A DNA stretch of 64,000 nt, taken from positions 1-64,000 of the forward strand of contig JBBRMM010000009.1 of NCBI GenBank assembly GCA_038230835.1, in the 5' to 3' direction. Under the pieces are notes generated by a model. That model was not told the DNA's origin and ran no database searches. It saw only the letters and a program-made list of their open reading frames with translations. This stretch comes from DASUHT01 sp038230835. GTDB taxonomy: Bacteria; Actinomycetota; Thermoleophilia; Gaiellales; JAICJC01. A program made the position numbers and the translations under genes. Shown in pieces: positions 43,584 to 52,621 of the stretch (positions within the stretch are counted from its first letter, which is position 1; each line of letters begins with the position of its first letter).

Positions 43584-44161
43584 TCGCAGACGCGCTCGGG
43601 CTGGGGCCGATCGGTCTGGCCTCGCGCTCGCCCCAGCGGCGGGCGCTGCTCGAGCAGCTCGGCATCGAGTTCGTGGTCGTCGAGTCGCGGTACGTGGAGC
43701 GTCCGCAACCGCAGCTCACGACGGAGCAGCTGGCGGTCACCCACGCGCGGGGCAAGTGCCTGGGGGCTGAAGGTGCCCTGCCGGAGTGGGTGCTGGGGGC
43801 CGACACGCTGATCGCGTTGGACGGGGTCGCCGTGGGCAAGCCGGAGGCCGAGCCGGAGGCGCGTGCCATGCTGCGCAGCCTCTCCGGGCGCACCCATGCG
43901 GTGATCTCGGCGCTCTGCCTGGCGGGTCGGCAAGCCGAATTCGTGCGCTGCACGGCGACCGGGGTGCGCTTCCGCGAGCTCGGCGACGACGACATCGAGT
44001 GGTACCTCCAAACCGGTGAGTGGAGGGAGCGGGCGGGGGCGTATGCGATCCAGCGGCGGGGGTCCGCGCTGGTGCGCTCGGTCGACGGCGACTACACGAC
44101 GGTGGTGGGACTTTCGGTGCCGGCGCTGCTGGATGCAATGGCGGAAGCGTCCGTACGCTAG
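43580..44161 (+). CDS. maf: Maf-type nucleotide pyrophosphatase
   Basis: 193 residues from GTG 43580. LASRSPQRRALLEQLG is the Maf signature, with VLGADTLIALDGVAVGKP (catalytic Asp) and YLQTGEWRERAGAYAIQ. Members hydrolyse dTTP/UTP or modified nucleotides (house-cleaning) and are often beside mreB, as here. Its last codons contain the -10 box of mreB. Confidence 0.93.
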   Translation: MIADALGLGPIGLASRSPQRRALLEQLGIEFVVVESRYVERPQPQLTTEQLAVTHARGKCLGAEGALPEWVLGADTLIALDGVAVGKPEAEPEARAMLRSLSGRTHAVISALCLAGRQAEFVRCTATGVRFRELGDDDIEWYLQTGEWRERAGAYAIQRRGSALVRSVDGDYTTVVGLSVPALLDAMAEASVR

Positions 44162-44164
44162 AAT
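44159..44164 (+). promoter_or_regulatory. -10 box (TAGAAT) before mreB
   Basis: TAGAAT, straddling the stop of maf, 21 bp before the mreB start. No good -35 is seen. It suggests mreB can be transcribed apart from the upstream genes. Confidence 0.35.
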
Positions 44165-44185
44165 CGTCCAACCCGTTCGCTGTAT

Positions 44186-45283
<1,098 letters not shown>

Positions 45284-45302
45284 TGGCGAATCCGCATCCG
45301 TG

Positions 45303-46187
45303 ATGCTTCTCTCCGGTCCGATCAGCTACGCGCAGGCCGTTCTCCTCGGGCTGCTGCAGGGATTCTCGGAGCTGTTTCCGATCTCGAGCCTGGGTCACAG
45401 CGTGATCCTGCCGCAGCTGCTGGGCTGGAACATCCACCAGAACGACGCCTACTTCATCACCTTCCTGGTGGCCACCCACCTGGCCACGGCGCTCGTGCTA
45501 CTGGGCTTCTTCTGGCGCGACTGGGTGCGGATCTTCAAGGGGCTGGGCCGCTCGCTGGCCGAGCGCGAACTGGCTGACGACAATCCCGAGGGCAAACTGG
45601 GCTGGCTCCTGGTGGTCGGCACGGTCCCGGCCGGCTTGATCGGCCTGTTGTTCCAGGACTCCCTACGCTCGGCGTTCGCGTCCGGGCGGTCGGCGGCCGC
45701 CTTCCTGATCGCAAACGGTTTCATGCTGTACGGCGCGGAGCGGCTGCGCCGCCGGGCGCCGGAGGTACAGCGTGACGACGGCCCGGCGGCCGATGCCCGG
45801 ATCGCCCGCACGGCCGGGTTCCGGCACGCGCTCGGCGTCGGCGCCGCGCAGGCCATCGCCCTGATCCCGGGTTTCTCGCGATCCGGCGCGTCGATGGGAG
45901 GTGGGCTTCTGGTCGGCTTCAACAACGAGGACGCGGCGCGCTTCTCATTCCTCCTGGCGACCCCGATCATCGGCGCGGCCGCGCTGCTCAAGCTGCCCGA
46001 CCTGTTCGGCCCCACCGGAAACGGTGTGCGCGGGCCGGCACTCGCGGCATCAGTCTGCTCGGCCGCCACCGCGTACCTGTCGGTGCGCTTCCTGATGCGC
46101 TACTTCGAGACGCGCACGCTGACCCCGTTTGCGATCTACTGCTCCGTCGCGGGCGTCGCGTCGCTCGCCTACCTGCAGTTCTCGTAG
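45303..46187 (+). CDS. uppP: Undecaprenyl-diphosphate phosphatase
   Basis: 294 residues with about eight membrane spans; starts ATG 45303 (GTG 45300 also possible), 20 bp after mreB. Catalytic motif 1 LQGFSELFPISSLGH (QGxxExxPISSxxH; about 17-31) and motif 2 PGFSRSGASM with the Arg/Ser of the active site. It recycles the lipid carrier used for peptidoglycan and other envelope glycans. The place between mreB and mreC is unusual and ties carrier recycling to the elongation machinery. Confidence 0.93.
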   Translation: MLLSGPISYAQAVLLGLLQGFSELFPISSLGHSVILPQLLGWNIHQNDAYFITFLVATHLATALVLLGFFWRDWVRIFKGLGRSLAERELADDNPEGKLGWLLVVGTVPAGLIGLLFQDSLRSAFASGRSAAAFLIANGFMLYGAERLRRRAPEVQRDDGPAADARIARTAGFRHALGVGAAQAIALIPGFSRSGASMGGGLLVGFNNEDAARFSFLLATPIIGAAALLKLPDLFGPTGNGVRGPALAASVCSAATAYLSVRFLMRYFETRTLTPFAIYCSVAGVASLAYLQFS

Positions 46188-46202
46188 GGCGTTCTCAGAG
46201 CG

Positions 46203-46451
46203 TCAGCGGCCGGCGGCGGCGGGCTTCTTCTTGGCGTCGGTCTGAAACCAGGCAAACGCGAAGCAGCCAACTGCGAGCAGGAATGCGGCGATGCCGTGCT
46301 TGACATGAACGGCCGAGACGCCGCGCTCGTGGCCGAGGAACGAGGGGCCGGGCAGCGACTTGGGCGGCACCGTCCAGTACATGACGGCGATGCCGATGAA
46401 GACGACGCCGAGGATGATTGCGGGGACGATAAGGCCTTTGCGCTTTGTCAT
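46203..46451 (-). CDS. Small two-span membrane protein
   Basis: 82 residues from ATG 46451 (GAAGG/AGAG upstream). Two membrane spans (LIVPAIILGVVFIGIAVMYW and HGIAAFLLAVGCFAFAWF) and a basic Lys/Ala tail. A TATACT -10 box lies at 46497-46502 (minus). It is divergent from mreC. Family not recognised; could belong to the small actinobacterial envelope proteins. Confidence 0.6.
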   Translation of the reverse strand: MTKRKGLIVPAIILGVVFIGIAVMYWTVPPKSLPGPSFLGHERGVSAVHVKHGIAAFLLAVGCFAFAWFQTDAKKKPAAAGR

Positions 46452-46513
46452 ATGATCTCTACCTTCGTTGGTCGGTGGCGAACGAAAATCCCTGCAAGTA
46501 TACGGGTGTGGTC

Positions 46514-46543
46514 TTGACACGTCCTTAATGAGACTCGGATACA
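46514..46543 (+). promoter_or_regulatory. Promoter of mreC-mreD-mrdA-rodA
   Basis: TTGACA (46514-46519, perfect consensus), 18-bp spacer, GATACA (46538-46543); mreC begins at 46569. It gives the second half of the rod-shape cluster its own transcript. Confidence 0.55.
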
Positions 46544-46568
46544 CTGCCGCTTCGCCCCGCCCCTGAAC

Positions 46569-47450
46569 ATGCTGCTCAGCAAGAATCGCCTCATCCGTCG
46601 GCGGGCCGTGGTCGGCCTGCTGGTCGTGGCCTCACTCGCTCTCCTGTCGCTCTCGTTCCGGCAGGGATCGGTGGGTGTCGTCGGCGACCTCCAGCGCGGT
46701 GCGCTCTCTGTCACCGCGCCGTTCTCGGCCGCTGCCCACCGGGTCACCCGGCCGTTCGTCGACGCGTGGCACTGGACGACGGGTCTGATCAACGCGCGGG
46801 ACGAGAACGCGCGTCTGCAGAATCTGCAGGCCGAGTACAACCGGATCTACATCCAGAACCAGAACCTCTTGGCGGCGAACAAGAAGCTGGAGCAGCTGAA
46901 GAACTTTCACAGCCAGAATTCCGTGACGGCGACGTATCCCCAGGTCACCGGTTCGGTGATCGCGCAGTCGCCGGACGTGTACAACGGGGTGATCGTGATC
47001 GATGTGGGTACAGCGGAGGGGGTCGCGAAGAACGATCCGGTGGTCGCCCCGTACGCCCAGGGCGGCGCCCTGATCGGGATCGTGGTGGGGTGCGCCACCG
47101 ACGAGTGTCAGGTACGCCTGATCACTGACCAGTCTTCAGGGGACGGCTTCCAGGCGAAGGTGCTGGGCACCAGCGGCCTCGGCCTGCTCGTGCCCGCCGC
47201 CGGTTATCCTGGGCAGTTTTCGCTTGATCTGGTCCCGAAGTCCGTCCCGGTCGCGAACGAGGCCACGGTGATCACCGCCGGCAAGATGACCGGCCGGTTG
47301 CCGGTGCTGGTGCCGCCGGGAATCCCGATCGGCCGCGTCAACAGCGTGAATACGACCGACACCAGTGCGTACCACCAGATCCAGGTCAGTCCGTTCGTCG
47401 ACTTTCAGGATCTGTCGTACGTGACGGTGCTCAAGGTGCCGCGGACGTGA
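46569..47450 (+). CDS. mreC: Rod-shape protein MreC
   Basis: 293 residues. N-terminal membrane span (about 13-32), a coiled coil (about 75-115: ENARLQNLQAEYNRIYIQNQ), then a beta-rich domain with the double-barrel features VIAQSPDVYNGVIVIDVGT and VGCATDECQVRLITD and PGIPIGRVNSV. It links MreB outside the membrane to PBP2/RodA. Overlaps mreD by 4 bp. Confidence 0.93.
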   Translation: MLLSKNRLIRRRAVVGLLVVASLALLSLSFRQGSVGVVGDLQRGALSVTAPFSAAAHRVTRPFVDAWHWTTGLINARDENARLQNLQAEYNRIYIQNQNLLAANKKLEQLKNFHSQNSVTATYPQVTGSVIAQSPDVYNGVIVIDVGTAEGVAKNDPVVAPYAQGGALIGIVVGCATDECQVRLITDQSSGDGFQAKVLGTSGLGLLVPAAGYPGQFSLDLVPKSVPVANEATVITAGKMTGRLPVLVPPGIPIGRVNSVNTTDTSAYHQIQVSPFVDFQDLSYVTVLKVPRT

Positions 47451-48007
47451 TCGGAGCCGGCCCCTCGGCACTGGTCGATCTGGTCAAGATCGTGCCGCTC
47501 GTGTTCCTACTCGCCGTGCTCCAGGTGTCGGCCGCGACCCAGCTCTCACCCTCTGGAGGCGCCCCCGACCTGGTGCTGATCGCGGTGGTTGCTCTGGCTC
47601 TCTGGCGTGGGCTCGAGATCGCGGCGCTGGCTGGTTTCCTCGGCGGCCTGCTGATCGACGGCGTCACCTTCGCACCGCTGGGCGTGACGTCGCTCCTGTA
47701 CCTGGTCGGGGCGCTCGCAGTGGCCCGGCGCGCGCACCGCGACCTGCCCGGGCAGCGGCTCACACCCGACCCTGTGCGACGCCGACTGGTGGCGTGGGCG
47801 GTGTACGCCGCGCTCGTCGTGCAGGTCAGCGACGTGCTGGTGCACGTGCTGCTCGGCACCGAGTTGCCGATCTCGTATCTGCTGCGAGCCCAGATCGCGC
47901 CCTCGGTGATCCAGACCGGCTTGGCCGCGCTCATCCTCTCCCCGCTGCTGCGGCGCATGTTCGCGCGCAGCGCACGGACCGATGTTTCAGCCGTCGCAGC
48001 CGCCTAG
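47447..48007 (+). CDS. mreD: Rod-shape protein MreD
   Basis: 186 residues, GTG in a 4-bp overlap with mreC. Five to six membrane spans with the family's PDLVLIAVVALALWRGLEIA and GFLGGLLID signature. Partner of MreC in the elongasome. Its end overlaps the PBP2 gene by 26 bp, which implies tight coupling. Confidence 0.9.
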   Translation: MIGAGPSALVDLVKIVPLVFLLAVLQVSAATQLSPSGGAPDLVLIAVVALALWRGLEIAALAGFLGGLLIDGVTFAPLGVTSLLYLVGALAVARRAHRDLPGQRLTPDPVRRRLVAWAVYAALVVQVSDVLVHVLLGTELPISYLLRAQIAPSVIQTGLAALILSPLLRRMFARSARTDVSAVAAA

Positions 48008-50036
48008 GCGCGAGACCGAGCCCGACCCGCTGCCGCTGGCACTGCGGGCGGCCGCGCTGGGCATCGTGGCGGCCGCGCTCCTGGGCGTGCTCGGATTCCG
48101 GCTGTGGGCGCTGCAGGTGCTGCACTCCGACCAGTACGCGGTGGCCGCGGTCTCCAACCAGCTGCGAACGACGGCGCTGCCGGCGCCCAGAGGGACGATC
48201 CTCGATCGTACGGGCTCGGTGATGGTCGGAAACACCTATGCGCTCACGGCGCAGATCAACCCCGGCACGCTGCCGCATCCGGTCGACTGCAAGCTGATTC
48301 GAAAGGCCCACCGTGCTCGAGATCTGAAGGCGCAGCCGGGCTGCCAGGTGATGTGGCACCTGGCCTGGGTGCTCAAGCTCAAGTTCGGTGACGTGGTCCG
48401 CCAGTACTGGAAGGGCCAGAAGCAGAACCACGGCTATCCGGTCTCGATCAGCGCGTCGGTGACCCCGCAGCAGGTGCGCTACGTCAAGGAGCGCGCAAAC
48501 GAGTTCCGCGGTGTCCAGTTCATGCAGACCTACCAGCGCGACTATCCGTTCGGCACGCTCGCGCCGAACATCCTCGGCTACGTGAGCCGGGTGTCGCCGA
48601 ACGATCTCAAGAACCATCACTTCTTCGGAGAGGCGCTGCCGCCTGACGGCACGGTCGGCAAGCAGGGCGTCGAGTACTCTTACGATCGCTGGCTGCGCGG
48701 GGTGGACGGCAAGGTGGCTCAGAGCTTCGACGCCGCCGGCAACCCGGTCGGCTCGCCGTACCTCGTGCAGGCGCCGCAGGCAGGCGACACGTTGCGACTG
48801 ACGATCGACGCGAGTCTGCAGCGGGTCGCGCAGAACGCTATCGCGTACGGGATCCACGTCGCCCACGTGAACGGCGAACCGCAGGCCCAGCAGGGAGCGA
48901 TCGTGGCGATGAACCCGGATACCGGAGCGATCTACGCCCTCGCGTCATGGCCGACCTTCGACCCGTCGATCTGGGTGCCGCCGTACACGGGCCAGAAGCA
49001 CGTGCTCGCGCTGGCCAAGAACCAGTACACGTCGCCGCTGCTCGACCTCGCCGGCGAAAGCTCGTTTCCCGCCGGGTCAACATTCAAGCCGTTCACCGCC
49101 GCCGCGGCGTGGAAGGCCGGCATTCTCGGTCCGGGGACGACGCTGGACTGCCCTGGCAGCTACACGTCGCCCAACGATCACGCCGCGCCCGGGTTCAAGA
49201 TCGTGTTCCACGATTGGACGCCGCTCTCGCTCGGCTCGATGGGCCTCTCGCAGGCGCTGACCGTGTCGTGCGATACGTTCTTCTACCAGCTCGGGGACGC
49301 CTTCTGGGGGCGCGGCCTCGAGTTCCAGGACGCGTTGCGCGGGTTCGGCTTCGGGCGGCTGCCGACAGGTTACGACCTGCTCACCACCCCCGGCCTTGTC
49401 CCGACCCCCGACTGGAAGCGCGGATTCTCGTGCAACCAGCCGGGCCACCCGAACCCGTGCGGCTACCAGGTCAGCCAGAACGATGCCCAGATCCTGCAGA
49501 CCTGGGATCCGGGTGACGCGATCAACATGGCGATCGGCCAGGGGAACCTGTTGGTGACGCCGGTGCAGGAGGCCGTCGCCTACTCGGCGCTCGAAAATGG
49601 CGGCAAGCTGGTCGATCCGCACGTCGCCGGCGCCATCCTCGATCCGAACGCGAGCGGCGCTCTCGTGCGCACCATCCAGCCGGGACCGCCGCGTGATCTC
49701 CACCTGTCGCCCACCTTCCTCAGCGAGGTGTGGGCCGGACTGCTGGGCGCGACGCACAACTCCGACGGTACTTCGAGCGCCGTGTTCGGCAGCTTCACGC
49801 CCACGGTGTACGGCAAGACCGGCACCGCCGAGGCGTCGACCAACCAATGCGTGAACTGCGCGGACGCCTGGTGGTCCGGCTGGGCGTCGAGCGGTGGCAA
49901 GAAGCTGGTGGTGGTGGCAATGATCCGAAACGGCGGCCACGGTGGAGTTGCGGCGGCGCCCGCCGCACTGCGAGTGTTCGAGGCGTTCTTCCACAAGAAG
50001 ATCACGGCGGCGACCGGAAAGGATCAGTCCCGCTGA
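47982..50036 (+). CDS. mrdA: Penicillin-binding protein 2 (elongation transpeptidase)
   Basis: 684 residues: cytosolic start, one span (LGIVAAALLGVLGFRLWALQ), a pedestal domain (PAPRGTILDRTG near 67-78), and a transpeptidase domain with SxxK as STFK (about 366), SxN as SCD (LTVSCDTFF), and KTG as GKTGTAE (about 610). Class B PBP that crosslinks side-wall peptidoglycan with RodA. The C-terminal transpeptidase contains extra Cys pairs (CNQPGHPNPCGY, CVNCAD) uncommon in the family, possible disulfides. Start within mreD. Confidence 0.95.
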   Translation: MFQPSQPPRRETEPDPLPLALRAAALGIVAAALLGVLGFRLWALQVLHSDQYAVAAVSNQLRTTALPAPRGTILDRTGSVMVGNTYALTAQINPGTLPHPVDCKLIRKAHRARDLKAQPGCQVMWHLAWVLKLKFGDVVRQYWKGQKQNHGYPVSISASVTPQQVRYVKERANEFRGVQFMQTYQRDYPFGTLAPNILGYVSRVSPNDLKNHHFFGEALPPDGTVGKQGVEYSYDRWLRGVDGKVAQSFDAAGNPVGSPYLVQAPQAGDTLRLTIDASLQRVAQNAIAYGIHVAHVNGEPQAQQGAIVAMNPDTGAIYALASWPTFDPSIWVPPYTGQKHVLALAKNQYTSPLLDLAGESSFPAGSTFKPFTAAAAWKAGILGPGTTLDCPGSYTSPNDHAAPGFKIVFHDWTPLSLGSMGLSQALTVSCDTFFYQLGDAFWGRGLEFQDALRGFGFGRLPTGYDLLTTPGLVPTPDWKRGFSCNQPGHPNPCGYQVSQNDAQILQTWDPGDAINMAIGQGNLLVTPVQEAVAYSALENGGKLVDPHVAGAILDPNASGALVRTIQPGPPRDLHLSPTFLSEVWAGLLGATHNSDGTSSAVFGSFTPTVYGKTGTAEASTNQCVNCADAWWSGWASSGGKKLVVVAMIRNGGHGGVAAAPAALRVFEAFFHKKITAATGKDQSR

Positions 50037-51163
50037 TGCGCGGCTACCTCCGACACCTCGACTACCTGATGCTGGCCACGACGCTGTCGATCACCGCCTT
50101 CGGCCTGTGGGTGCTCAAGAACGCCACCGCCACCGATCCCGGGAGCCTGTACGCGCATCAGGTTGTCTACGTGGCGATCGGGGTCGCCGGCATGATGGCG
50201 GTGGCGGCGGTGCCGCCGGCGTGGCTGGCCAAGCTTCAGTGGCCGCTGTACGGGTTTGTGCTGCTCTCGACGGCCGCCGTGCTCGTGCACGGGACGAGCA
50301 TCAACGGCGGCCAGCGCTGGATCAGCATGGGCTCGTTCCTGTTCCAGCCGTCGGAGTTCTGCAAGCTGGCACTGATCCTCGGCCTGGCGTCGCTCCTGGC
50401 ATCGCGCCGCGGCGTCACCTCCCCCGCGAAGCTGACCCTGCTTTCGATCGGCTACGTGGGCGCGCCCGCCGTGCTGGTGTTCAAGGAGCCCGACTTCGGC
50501 ACCACCCTGGTGCTGGTGGCGATGCTGATGGGCATGCTGTTCGTGTACGGCGCCCCTTGGCGGCACTTCGTGGCCATCACCCTGGCCACCGTGGTGGCCG
50601 TGGCCCTGGTCTTCTCGATCCTGCCCAGCATGGGCGTCCATGTCGTCCAGCAGTACCAGGTCGACCGCCTGACATCGTTCCTGCACCCCAACCCGAACGA
50701 CTTCCAGAGCAACGGCTATCACCTCAACCAGTCCAAGATCGCCATCTCGCACGGCGGCTTCTTCGGCACCGGCGTCGCCGGCGCCACCCAGACTCGCCTG
50801 GGGTACCTGCCCGAGCACGCCACCGACTTCGTGTTCTCGGTGGTCGGCGAGGAGCGCGGATTTGTCGGTGCGGCCTGGCTGATCGGTCTCTACGCGATCC
50901 TGCTGTGGCGTGGGCTCAAGCTGATCACGCTCTCGCGCTCGCCGTTCGGCAGCCTGGTCGCGGCCGGGGTCGTGAGCGTGCTCACATTCCAGATCTTCAT
51001 CAACATCGGTATGACCATCGGGCTGGCGCCGATCACCGGCATCCCGCTCCCGTTCATGAGCTTCGGCGGCTCGCATACCATTACGAACCTGCTCGCGGTG
51101 GGCGTGCTGCAGGCGATCCACGTGCACGCCCATCTCCCCGATGAACCGAGGTTCGCGTCGTGA
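50036..51163 (+). CDS. rodA: RodA SEDS peptidoglycan glycosyltransferase
   Basis: 375 residues from ATG 50036. Ten spans; SEDS hallmarks NGGQRWISMG with FQPSEFCKLALI (with catalytic Asp region), KEPDFGTTLV, and PITGIPLPFMSFGGSH. Polymerises glycan strands in the rod complex with PBP2, whose stop overlaps this start. The open frame upstream to 49730 lies over PBP2. Confidence 0.95.
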   Translation: MRGYLRHLDYLMLATTLSITAFGLWVLKNATATDPGSLYAHQVVYVAIGVAGMMAVAAVPPAWLAKLQWPLYGFVLLSTAAVLVHGTSINGGQRWISMGSFLFQPSEFCKLALILGLASLLASRRGVTSPAKLTLLSIGYVGAPAVLVFKEPDFGTTLVLVAMLMGMLFVYGAPWRHFVAITLATVVAVALVFSILPSMGVHVVQQYQVDRLTSFLHPNPNDFQSNGYHLNQSKIAISHGGFFGTGVAGATQTRLGYLPEHATDFVFSVVGEERGFVGAAWLIGLYAILLWRGLKLITLSRSPFGSLVAAGVVSVLTFQIFINIGMTIGLAPITGIPLPFMSFGGSHTITNLLAVGVLQAIHVHAHLPDEPRFAS

Positions 51164-51537
51164 AGCTTCCCAAGTCCTCGTCAGCCCTCGCCGAGCTGTT
51201 CGCCGACCTTGTTCAGGACGCCCCAGGGGTCGTTCGCAAGCCGATGTTCGGCATGCCGACCGCGTTTGTGAACGGCAACATGTTCACCGGCCTGTTCGGC
51301 GAAGGCTTGACCCTGCGGCTCTCGCCCGGGGATCGGGTCGCGGTGGCGGCCGAGTTGCCCTCCGAGCCGTTCGCGCCGATGCCCGGTCGGCCGATGAAGG
51401 AGTACGTGCTGGTTCGCGATCCGCTGCGCGCCGACCGCGTGGTGCTGGAAGCCTGGATCGGCCGCTCGCTCGAGTTCGCCTCGGCGCTTCCCGCCAAGCA
51501 GCCAAAGCCGCGCAAGAGCAAGGCGGCCGGAGCGTGA
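51160..51537 (+). CDS. TfoX N-terminal domain protein
   Basis: 125 residues, GTG in overlap with rodA. LAELFADLVQDAP, KPMFGMPTAFVNGNMFTGLF and PMKEYVLV match the TfoX/Sxy N-terminal domain (PF04993), which in Proteobacteria regulates competence. Only this domain is present plus a Lys/Arg-rich tail, as in many actinobacterial members whose role is unknown. Overlaps the DUF697 gene by 4 bp. Confidence 0.85.
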   Translation: MKLPKSSSALAELFADLVQDAPGVVRKPMFGMPTAFVNGNMFTGLFGEGLTLRLSPGDRVAVAAELPSEPFAPMPGRPMKEYVLVRDPLRADRVVLEAWIGRSLEFASALPAKQPKPRKSKAAGA

Positions 51538-52448
51538 AGATCGGCGGCCTGATGGGCAAGCCGGCGGTCGCGACCGCGCAGGTCGCCCTGGGCGCGGTGC
51601 GCGAGGTGCGCGAGGACGCGAGTGTCCGCCGACCCGTGTACGTGTGCGGACGCACCGACCCCGCCCAGCGGGTGCTCCATGCGCTGTTGGCCGGGGGCGG
51701 AGACCCGGATGCGGCGCAGGCGTTTGCGCTGCGGCGGCTGCGTGACGACGACGCCCGGGCGCTGCGCAAGGCGGCGGTGGTGGTGTACGCGGCCGAGGTG
51801 TCCGAGACGCTCGACACGGATACCCGGTCAGATCTCGACGCCGCCGGTCTGTCGCGGCGGCCGCTGGTGGCCCTACTCGAGGGCATCGACGTCCCCGGCG
51901 CCGCGCTGATCGAGGCTGCGCGCACGCGCGGCCTTGCACCCGACGCGGTGATCCCGGCCAAGCGCGGCACGAGCTTTCCGGCCGACGAGCTGCTGCGCGC
52001 GGTGGCGGACCAGGCCGGCTCGGCGGGCCCGCAGCTCGCCGCCCGCCTGCCCGCGCTGCGCCCGCACGTCGTGGAGCGGCTGATCGCGGTCGCGTCACGG
52101 CGAAACGGTGTCGTGGCCGCGACGGTCTTCGTGCCCGGAGCGGACATGGCGGTGCTGACCGCCGTCGAGCTGCGGCTGGTGCTGCAGATCGCCGCCTGTC
52201 ATGGCCAGGAGCTGAGCGCCGACCGGCTGCTCGAGCTGGCCGGGGTGTTCGGCGCCGGGCTCGGTCTGCGCACGGTCGCTCGCGAGCTGCTGGACGTGGT
52301 TCCTGTGGCCGGGTGGGTGGTGAAGGGGGCTGTCGCCTACTCGGGCACGCGGGCGATCGGCCGCGCCGCAGCCGAGTATTTCGAGCACGGAGCCGCGGCC
52401 GACGTCTCCCGCCTGCGCTCGCGGGCGGCCTCGTTCCGCAGCGCGTGA
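51534..52448 (+). CDS. DUF697-like protein
   Basis: 304 residues from GTG 51534. An N-terminal P-loop-less alpha/beta part (DUF/NTPase-like; VYVCGRTDPAQRVLHALLAG) and a C-terminal DUF697-type domain (LTAVELRLVLQIAACHGQ, RLLELAGVFGAGLGLRT, DVVPVAGWVVKGAVAYSGTRA) with hydrophobic helices. Relatives occur fused to GTPases (YcjF/YcjX, Era-like); here the GTPase G motifs are not visible. Membrane-associated role likely; last gene of the rod-shape run. Confidence 0.7.
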   Translation: MKIGGLMGKPAVATAQVALGAVREVREDASVRRPVYVCGRTDPAQRVLHALLAGGGDPDAAQAFALRRLRDDDARALRKAAVVVYAAEVSETLDTDTRSDLDAAGLSRRPLVALLEGIDVPGAALIEAARTRGLAPDAVIPAKRGTSFPADELLRAVADQAGSAGPQLAARLPALRPHVVERLIAVASRRNGVVAATVFVPGADMAVLTAVELRLVLQIAACHGQELSADRLLELAGVFGAGLGLRTVARELLDVVPVAGWVVKGAVAYSGTRAIGRAAAEYFEHGAAADVSRLRSRAASFRSA

Positions 52449-52521
52449 GTCAACCCCGTCGGGGCCGGTGTCACGTAACAGTGCCGAAACCGTCGCTCGG
52501 TCCGTACGGGGTCTGACCCCT

Positions 52522-52547
52522 GGGTGGGGTGGGGGTGGGGTGGGGGT
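52522..52547 (+). other. G-rich tract, possible G-quadruplex
   Basis: Five G runs (GGG, GGGG, GGGGG, GGGG, GGGGG) separated by single T's, upstream of the radical SAM gene. Four or more runs with one-base loops is the best quadruplex pattern in the window. Confidence 0.5.
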
Positions 52548-52608
52548 GCCGGAGAGGGGCGCAGAGCGGTCGCGGCGGGCCGCCGCAGGGACGCTGGAGC
52601 CTGTCGGG

Positions 52609-52614
52609 TACCAT
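52609..52614 (+). promoter_or_regulatory. -10 box (TACCAT), leaderless type
   Basis: TACCAT ends 7 bp before ATG 52622 and overlaps the alternative ATG 52613, so it supports the later start. Confidence 0.4.
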
Positions 52615-52621
52615 GCGATCG

